Positions 55,506-64,000 of a DNA stretch of 64,000 nucleotides are shown piece after piece; position 1 is the first letter of the stretch; each line of letters opens with the position of its first letter. Source of the DNA: Piscicola geometra (taxonomy: Eukaryota > Annelida > Clitellata > Hirudinida > Piscicolidae); assembly GCA_943735955.1 (NCBI GenBank), contig OX030966.1, positions 1,980,018-2,044,017 on the forward strand, given 5' to 3'. Position numbers and translations under genes: made by a program. The notes below the pieces were generated by a model. That model was not told the DNA's origin. It saw only the letters and a program-made list of their open reading frames with translations, and ran no database searches.

Positions 55506-57554
55506 GGCACGTTGAAAGGAAAAGTAGGCGAAGTGGTGGAGACGTTGAGTAGGAAGAGGGTAGACGTGTGCTGTCTCCAGGAAGTGAGAAGTGTTGGTTC
55601 ATGGGTGAAAGTGGTGATTGGGAAGGATAGTAGTTTTGGTCTGGGAACGAAAGAGGTTTTGGAGGTGTTGGTTTAATGGTTGCAAAAGCGTGATGGGAGA
55701 AGATAATCACAGTAGACCGGGTCTCAGATCGAGTCATCATCATGCGAATGATAATGGGCAAGATGATATTTGCTTTTGCGTGCGTATACACCCCTCAATC
55801 TGGACTCAGTTTGGCAGAAAAAGAAAGTTTCTACCAAAAGCTACAGTCGGCTATCGCCATCATACCAACCACAGAAGAACTATTTGTATGCGGGGACTGG
55901 AACGGACATATTGGCTGTGATTCCAGTGGTTACAGAGAGGTCCATGGCGGGCGTACAATAGGTGAGCGAAACACTGAAGGTGAAAGAGTCCTGAAATTCG
56001 CGGTGGCAAACGAGCTACTAGTCGGAAACTCTTGCTTCAAGAAGAAGCCTCGCCACCTGGTGGCCTATCGATCAGGACCAGTCCAAACCCAGATTGACTT
56101 CAATCTGTTCCGACGAGCTTTCAGAAAGCATGTTTCAAATGTGAAAGTCTTTCAGAATGAGGAATGTGCTGCCCAGCATAAACTGGTTGTTGCGGACTTC
56201 AAGCACCATAAGCCACCGACAACTAAGCGAAAGTTTGCGCCAAGCATCAAAGTGTGGAAACTCCGTAACGCAGCAACCCAGGCAGACTTCGGGGAAGTTT
56301 TCGCGGCCAACACACAAGTCAAGACATGCTCCAATTCAGTGGATGAACTCTGGCTTTCACTGAAAGACAAACTTCTAGATACAGCGAAGCAGGTGTGTGG
56401 CGTTACCTCAACGCACCGGTGGAAGAAGCAGACGTGGTGGTGGAAAGAGTCTGTAGAAAGTGCCGTAGCTGAAAAACGCAGATGTTTCAAGGCATGGAAA
56501 GGTGGTGGCAGCCGTTCAGATTACAACGCTTCAAAACGTGCCTGCAAACAAGCTGTCCAGATCGCTATGAGTGCTGCAGGGAAAAAAGCTCTCTGTTCCA
56601 TCAATCCGAAAACAGCAGAAGTCTTTCGTCTCGCTCAACAGATGCGACGAGAAAATCAAGACATAATCGGAGAGCTGCCAGTAAGAAATGATGCTGGCGA
56701 AATGTCATTGAGTGAGAACTCAAAGAAAGAGGCCTGGAAAGAGCACTATGAGCGTCTGCTGAACCTAGAGTTCCCATGGTGCTCTGAGGATCTGCCGGTG
56801 GAAGACCCAGTTGAAGGACCAAGTGTGCCGATCACCACAAAAATGATCATGAAAGCCATTGCAAAAATGAGTAATGGCAAGGCAGCTGGTCCTTCCGGCA
56901 TTGTTGCTGAGATGCTCAAGTCTGCTGGTCTACAGGGTGCCATCCTAGTACGTGACCTTGCTGAGTGCATTCAGAAGGGAAGATCCCTACTGAATGGAAA
57001 AAGAGTTTCATTGTGAACCTCTACAAGGGGAAAGGAGATGCTCTCGACAGGAACAACTACAGGGGCTTGAAGCTGATAGAGCAAGTACTCAAAGTACTGG
57101 AGCGCGTGATAGAAGACCTGATCAGGATCCGTGCCAAGATTGACGAGATGCAGTTTGGCTTCATGCCAGGGCGTGGAACAACAGATGCCATCTTCATCAT
57201 CCGTCAGATCCAGGAAAAGTACCGGGCTGCCAACTAACCACTCTATTTAGCTTTCGTCGACCTTGAGAAGGCTTTTGACCGTGTCCCAAGGAAGGTGATA
57301 TGGTGGGCATTACGTAAACTCGGTATCGTGGAGTGGCTGGTGAGAGTGGTGCAGTCTATGTATTCGGAGGTGAAAAGCAAGGTAAGGGTTGGTGAAGCTT
57401 TCAGTGACGAGTTCGAAGGGGGCGTCGGGGTGCATCACGGTTCGGTCCTAAGCCCTCTATTATTCATCATCATGCTAGAAACGTTATCTATAGAGTTTCG
57501 CACTGGTTGTCTATGGGAGCTGTTGTACGCAGATGATTTTGTAGCAATAGTCAA

Positions 57555-57752
57555 GCTGGTTGGCTTAGATGGTAAGTCGTTAGACCTACAACTTAAAGGT
57601 TGCCAGTTCGAATCCCTGTACAGCCAACCGTGAGCTATCATATACCTAGTGTATATGATGCGGTGTTTCACGACTTATGTCGTGTGAGTGGCGCTTCAGT
57701 TGCGTGCCCGGGCGCTATACAAAACTGACATTTATTATTTATTAATAGCTGA
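57555..57752 (+). mobile_element. tRNA-derived SINE nested in the LINE
   Basis: Inserted just after the YADD box, it separates FVAI from AESLDELLV. The head has the complementary acceptor-stem arms GTTGGCT and AGCCAAC, plus the B-box GTTCGAATCCC. The body carries two small hairpins (ATCATATACCTAGTGTATATGAT region; CACGACTTATGTCGTG). It ends GGGCGCTATACAAAACTGAC followed by TTATTATTTATTA. A short flanking repeat AATAG on both sides is a possible target duplication. The 3' core GGCGCTATA is shared with sequences at 15245, 59620 and 60483. Confidence 0.82.
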
Positions 57753-58923
57753 ATCACTGGACGAGCTGCTTGTTAAAGTCAAGGTATGGAAGAATCGAAT
57801 GGAGGAAAAGAGCTTAAAAGTTAATATAGGGAAAACGAATATTTTAGTATCTGGTCGAATCTAGAGCTAACCAAGAAATCGGGAAAGTACCTATGTGTCA
57901 TCTGCCTTAAAGAAACGGGCAAAAACTCCATTCTATGCAGCGGTTGTTCATTCTGGGTGCACAAGAGATGCTCAGGCATTAAAGGCTCCCTCCGCTCAGA
58001 CCCAAATTACAAGTGTGCCCGCTGTCAAGGCACAGTTCGACCGATAGACGGAAGACCAATTGTGGAAGTTCTTGTCGATGAAGACAAACTTGAAGTCGTT
58101 CCTGAATTCTACTACTTAGGTGACATGCTGTCTGCAGGTGGAGGCTGTGAGGATGCTGCCATAACCCGATGCAAGTGTGCGTGGGGAAAATTTCATCAAC
58201 TTCTTCCTCTACTGACAAACAGACACCTTCCACTTCCAACCAGAAGTCGTGTGTACACCTCATGTGTGAGGAGTACAATGTTACACGCCTCTGAGACTTG
58301 GGCTGTCACCACAGAAACAATCAACCGCCTTCAACGCAACGACCGGGCCATGATCCGTTGGATGTGCAACATCAAATCAAAAAATCTCATCAGTTCAGAT
58401 GAGCTCCAAAAAATTATGGGGATCCAGGATATTGGTGCTGTACTGCAAGCGAGAAGAATGAGGTGGTTTGGGCATGTGGAACGTGATGGTGGATGGATCA
58501 ACAAGGTTAGAAGAATGGAGGTTTCTGGAACAAAACGACCAGGCAAGCCAAAGAAGACGTGGGAAGAGATAGTGCAGAAAGACCTCAAATACCTGGGGGC
58601 ATGCAGCACTGATGCCCATGACAGAAAGGAGTGGAGAGAGAGGTTGAGACTTTTCAGACAGACCCCACCTTCGGAGAGGAAAAGTTGGCCTGTTTAACAA
58701 AAATCAGGAGATGATGATGATGATGATGATGATGAAGATGATGATGATGATGATGAAGATTAATCTCCAGCAGCCGCACGAGTCATTGACACACAGTCCC
58801 TGTTGAGGGAACATACTCTTGGTTTTTTATTTTTCTTTAACTTCATTATTTTGGCGTCTATTGGACTGGAGGTCAGAAGAGGGAGAGGGGCAGGTAGAAG
58901 AATCAGAGGGTGTCATCATCTTG

Positions 58924-59382
58924 TCAGCTGGGTTTGCCACTAACGACAAGGCTGATGATGAAGTTGTGGAAGTGTTCGCTCAGCAGGAACTTCACCAACA
59001 CCTGCAGCGGTTGGGATGCAGTTAATCCATGAACAGTTAATTTTAATAAGTTCTTGAATTTAACACCACTATTATGTTAATAATATTAAGTTATACTAAT
59101 TGTATGATAATAATAATAATAGGTTATACTAATTTTATCTTAATTATAATATAAAGTTATACTAATTGTATGTCAATAATGATAATAGGTTATAATACAT
59201 CATTTTTATTCTTATACTTATTGTATGATTATCAAAACCACTCTGACGTCACTACCTCTTCCATGGCTTGGTAGATGGCTGTTTGGATGGTGGAGAAGGA
59301 GGAGGAAGAGGTTCTTGCATGGAGTTCTTCTCTCACTTGCTTCCTGAGCGCCTTGTGCGACTTGAGTGGGCCCTTGAAGAAC
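58924..59382 (-). CDS. C-terminal exons of a possible RGS-domain protein
   Basis: Two exons join in frame: 59382-59256 and 59001-58924, the latter ending in a stop. The joined sequence contains RFFKGPLKSHKALRKQVREEL, then SFSTIQTAIYQAMEEVLVKFLLSE and HFHNFI. This matches the pattern of the second half of an RGS domain (conserved phenylalanine near its start, then an aqxxIyxlMexdxxxrFLxS-like helix). RGS domains accelerate GTP hydrolysis by G-alpha subunits. The 5' part was not found. A minus-strand open stretch at about 60230-60070 (AAIKGEGEVLANTGTAAAM) may be another exon, but no donor fits. This could instead be a gene fragment. Confidence 0.42.
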
Positions 59383-59589
59383 CTGTATTGGAGTGTGGTT
59401 GGTTGCAGGAGTTAGGGAAAGAAAAAATTAAATATTAAATTACTAACAAATAAACCATGACTACTTTCATGGGCGGCGATCCTGGAGGGTCCTTGGGTCA
59501 AGACCCGCCCACTTTTTTCTATAAATTTATATATATTTATTGTTTGATACGAGCATAATCATCACAAATGGACCATTAATTAGTTGACC

Positions 59590-59640
59590 ATTTTTATCAA
59601 TCAATCAATCAAATAGATTTCTATAGCGCTCTTTCTTCAA
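59590..59640 (-). mobile_element. SINE-like 3' end, minus orientation
   Basis: Read on the minus strand it is AGAGCGCTATAGAAATC followed by a TTGATTGATTGA tail. This is the same GCGCTATA 3' core and tail as at 15245 and 60483. Only the 3' end is evident. Confidence 0.5.
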
Positions 59641-60477
59641 ATTCAAAAAATATAAGTTCAAATTTTATAGGATTCAATTTTAAAAACATTGAGCTTGACC
59701 AGTTTTCAATTGATAATAGACATGAAGATACAGACGACAGTATTATAAGATGATATATCGAAGCTGACATATAATTGCAAATCGTCAGCATAGGATAGGT
59801 AGTTGAGAGAATGATAGGAAATGATAGAAGATAGTTAAGAGACGTATAGAATAAAAAAAAGAAAAAAGAATAGAGCCTTGAGAAAGACCATATGAGTAAG
59901 TAGATTAGAAAGTAAGTAGTTAGCGGCTGCCGTTTTGGCAGCCACTCAAATAAATTTGTGGAATAAACGGTTTTGGGAATAGATATTAAAATGTTAGAAT
60001 CTTAAGTCTAAATAAAAATTTACATTTAATTAATTAAATGTTTTTTGTGCGAATGTTGGTTGTTTTGAATCTGTCAAGGAATGGCTGCAGCAGAGCAAGA
60101 TGGCCACAGGGAATCAAGTGAGCTGCGACATATAGGAGACAACCTTCCATAGCAGCAGCAGTTCCAGTGTTGGCAAGGACTTCTCCTTCACCCTTTATCG
60201 CAGCCTCGGCACCAGTGTCAAGACAGGAAATTGAGAAAAACGATGATTGTGTTTGTGGTTTTGAGGATGATGTGGTGATGATTGTGCTGTGGTATGAGTG
60301 TTGGTACTGTTGTGATGATTGAATTTTTTATTGGCGGAGATAGGGATTTTTTGGCGGTGGTTGTCATGTTGGTGTGGGTGAGGTGAGGTTGATTGTTTGT
60401 TTTTTATATATTTAAATTGAGATATATATACAAATATTGGTAGTGGTCTAAAAACCGTTTTATTTAACAAATTTATT

Positions 60478-60525
60478 TGAAAAGCGCTATATAAATGCCT
60501 GTGATTGATTGATTGGTTGATAGTT
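60478..60525 (+). mobile_element. SINE-like 3' end, plus orientation
   Basis: AAAGCGCTATATAAATGCC followed by TGATTGATTGATTGG. It is in inverted orientation to the copy at about 59590-59640, with about 850 bp between them. Confidence 0.5.
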
Positions 60526-61420
60526 TATATTTCTGAAAAACGTTTTTCAAATCGTCACGCAAAAAATTTTATTCGTTTTATTTGAATTAATTTTTTATAT
60601 ATAAATATTTTTATTTAACTTAAGAAAAATTAGAATTTGTAAAAATTCTTTCAACATTAATATGTTTTCACAATCTTCTGCTCTTTCAGTTATAATTCAA
60701 ATTTGAAAAACGTCATTTTCCGTTCGAGACAATGAGACTGCAGAAAAGAAATTGCAGCATAGGTACAAGGAGAGCAAATGTCGTGAGTATAATTTCATAA
60801 TTATAAATGATATATATATTTGTGAATTCTATAATTAATATTTATTAATTATAATTTACAGGCTCTAGCAAAATGAAAGACAAAAAGGTGACTGTCCAGA
60901 AAGAATGCTTGTAAATCTGAGAAATCTGTGCAAGTCCAGTGTTTTAAGGTGTACGGCAGGACTAAACCAAGATTTACGATAAAAATAATCGCCTTCATGT
61001 TCACCAATGTTAAAATCCGTTAGACCAAACAGGTAATCAAAGATCAGCAATATTTTTGAAAAATTTAACATATTTTAATGTTATGATTCCAGCTTTCAAA
61101 TAATTCTTCATTCATATGAGCTTTGTTTTAAAATACAGATAAAGTTAAAAGCTATAAAAAACGGCTTCTACAATAATTGTAGATCGTGTACTTCAACCTA
61201 TTCCAACCACCAACCAGTCTTCTGCGGCAATAACAAGCAAAAGAAACTTGTGCCAAACAGTGAAAACGGAAAAAAGATGAGGCCGCAGAAGCCAATAGGG
61301 ACCCTGTTAGCTAATTTGTATTTCATAAATCATTTGATTGCTTGGAAGCCACTAATGGTTTATTAATAATTAATCATTTGACTTCAACAGATTGATGAGT
61401 AGTATTTTCCAGCACACTGA
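60526..61420. other. AT-rich region without a recognised gene
   Basis: No long reading frame or homology is evident. A stretch at about 61165-61290 (CRSCTSTYSNHQPVFC) has cysteine spacing that might be a remnant of the DNA-binding region of the MULE-like element downstream, but this is weak. Confidence 0.35.
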
Positions 61421-61454
61421 ACTGAGCTATATTTCGATGTGAACGAACGAAAAG

Positions 61455-62011
61455 TAATGCCATCTTTGCGACAACTATGCAGTTCAATTTACTGGCAAAG
61501 GCGAAAACCTGGTGCCTTCAAGCTGGTGAGAAAGCAATCTCCCAGCTGTTCTCCATCCACGCCTTCATCAAGTATGAGGCTAGGGTGGCACAACTTGAAC
61601 TAAACAAGATTTGTTTTATTAAAATAAATTTAATTGATTAAAATGTTGGTAAACTGCACCATGTGCACCTATTTAGGTTCGAAGACAACGTGAGGCAGCT
61701 TCCGTTGTACTTCGTTGTGATGAAGGCACAAGTCACATGACTAATGACGGTAAGAAATACTGTTTTCTTCTTTGAATCATTATTTTCAAATGTGATATGT
61801 TTGTTGAACAGAACGAGAGTGAATACTTTGGTTCTTGACTTTGAGGCTGGACTCTGGGTGGCTTTGCGAGAGGTCTTTCCTGGCGTCCACTATAAAGGTT
61901 GTGCTTTCCATTTTTGCCAGGCCTTGTGGAGAAGTGCTCAAGGGTTCGGACTCTCTTCTTCGCATCGTCTTGGAACTGACACATACTTTCTATTGCGTGA
62001 AATATTCGCTC
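61455..62011 (+). pseudogene. Degenerate MULE-type transposase fragment
   Basis: Pieces of a MULE transposase domain appear in order but in different frames: GAFKLVRKQS then, after a frameshift, QLFSIHAFIK (to about 61570); VRQLPLYFVVMKAQ (about 61690-61735); and TRVNTLVLDFEAGLWVALRE with VFPGVHYKGCAFHFCQALWR (about 61815-61935). Intron-like gaps with acceptor signals separate some pieces (for example TTGAACAG at 61810). The DFEA aspartate and the CxFHFCQ motif fit the family. Frameshifts and the insertion of the TIR element at 62012 show that it is inactive. Confidence 0.72.
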
Positions 62012-62491
62012 TAGAGACCGACCGAAATTCGGTTCGGTTTCGGTTTCGGCGCCGAAATTGCCAATTTTCTTTGTTTCGGCAGTTTTTCGGTTTCGGCCGA
62101 ATCTAATTTTACAATTTCGGCAATTTTTCGGTTTCGGCCGAAAATAATTTTGTAATTTCGGCTCAATTTCGTTTTCGGCCGAAATGAATCTCATATTTAC
62201 CGAAAAACCTAAATATTTATTTATTTATGTAGTTTATCTGATATATCTGTATCCTCAATCGAACTATTAACTTCGGATTCGATTCTCTATTAGATATCTA
62301 TTAGTTATCGTGGTTGATTGATTCATGGGTGTCATCAGACTAATTATTCGAATAACATATTCAAGCATCTGGAACAACAATCATGTATTTGAAATTTAAG
62401 TAATTGGCATACGTTCATTGATGATATTTTACAAAACTTTTTTTAAGCAAATTCTATTTCTTAAAACATTTGTTTCAAAAATGTTATTGTC

Positions 62492-64000
<1,509 letters not shown>

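Larger units (their letters stand above)
54370..58770 (+). pseudogene. Degenerate non-LTR retrotransposon (LINE) with endonuclease and reverse transcriptase
   Basis: An APE-type endonuclease start (RAGTLNVGT, then KRVDVCCLQEVRS) leads to VYTPQSGLSL, GDWNGHIG and the long frame at 55742-57016. The reverse transcriptase has SNGKAAGPSGIVAEML, FGFMPGRGTTDAIF, LAFVDLEKAFDRVPRK and the catalytic box YADD (about 57526). After the RT comes a PHD-like cysteine motif (CVICLKETGKNSILCSGCS, then WVHKRCSGIKG) and a C-terminal region with RMRWFGHVERDGG. It is dead: there is an in-frame TGA near 55693, a frame change near 56990 and a TAA at about 57236, plus two insertions. The 3' end is a GAT-rich tail (58712-58760). 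The gene order fits the RTE-like LINEs common in marine invertebrates; the exact clade is not certain. The 5' boundary is approximate, since the first 70 bases resemble a tRNA-like SINE head. Confidence 0.85.

Noticed and set aside
57565..57635. Functional tRNA gene
   Set aside because: The acceptor arms pair and a B-box is present, but the anticodon and T arms are imperfect and the unit is fused to a SINE body and tail inside a LINE.
60070..60230. Upstream exon of the RGS-like gene
   Set aside because: The minus-strand frame is open and plausible, but no donor in the required phase was found and the sequence does not align with the first half of an RGS domain.

Overview
This window is nuclear DNA of an invertebrate metazoan. 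Its genes are intron-rich with GT-AG splice sites and encode animal families: a NACHT-WD repeat protein, an Ada2b-type adaptor, V-ATPase c'', a Nudix diphosphoinositol phosphatase, a stathmin-like protein, a synaptotagmin-like C2 protein and the ankyrin-AAA+ disaggregase CLPB. Degenerate LINE, SINE, MULE and TIR elements lie among them. The DNA is AT-rich and unusually loaded with micro- and minisatellites. The phylum cannot be settled from the sequence alone. There are no bacterial operons, ribosome binding sites or CRISPR arrays.

Layout: 1-1.7 kb is AT-rich intergenic DNA with a cluster of CRE-like sites. 1.7-9.6 kb (+) is a 19-exon NACHT-WD gene, tail to tail with a single-exon unknown gene (9.7-10.6 kb, -). 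That gene diverges from a TADA2B-like gene (11.1-17.0 kb, +), followed by ATP6V0B (17.3-19.8 kb, +). A DIPP-type Nudix gene (21.05-22.3 kb, -) diverges from a stathmin-like gene (23.8-25.7 kb, +). A long synaptotagmin-like gene occupies 27.3-46.05 kb (-) and diverges from CLPB (47.2-54.1 kb, +). From 54.3 kb the window is mostly mobile elements: a dead LINE (54.4-58.8 kb) carrying a TIR element and a tRNA-derived SINE, a possible RGS-type gene end (58.9-59.4 kb, -), a MULE transposase relic (61.4-62.0 kb) and a TTTCGGCCGAAA-rich TIR element that continues into a near-perfect palindrome running off the right edge.

Exon models were made by hand from homology, splice signals and reading phase. 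The NACHT-WD (5652 nt), ATP6V0B (654 nt), Nudix (681 nt) and CLPB (1830 nt) models each sum to an exact multiple of three with consistent phase at every junction. The TADA2B, stathmin-like and synaptotagmin-like models have unresolved junctions, which are stated.

Two features stand out. First, the introns of most genes here consist largely of tandem repeats, some almost entirely, whereas the neighbouring NACHT-WD gene has short plain AT-rich introns. Second, the right end is a layered transposon landscape: a SINE and an unusual palindromic-ended TIR element sit inside a LINE, and a fold-back structure sits inside a MULE relic. The genes share no single pathway: chromatin (TADA2B), proton pumping (ATP6V0B), inositol pyrophosphate turnover (Nudix), microtubules (stathmin), membrane traffic (C2 protein) and mitochondrial proteostasis (CLPB).
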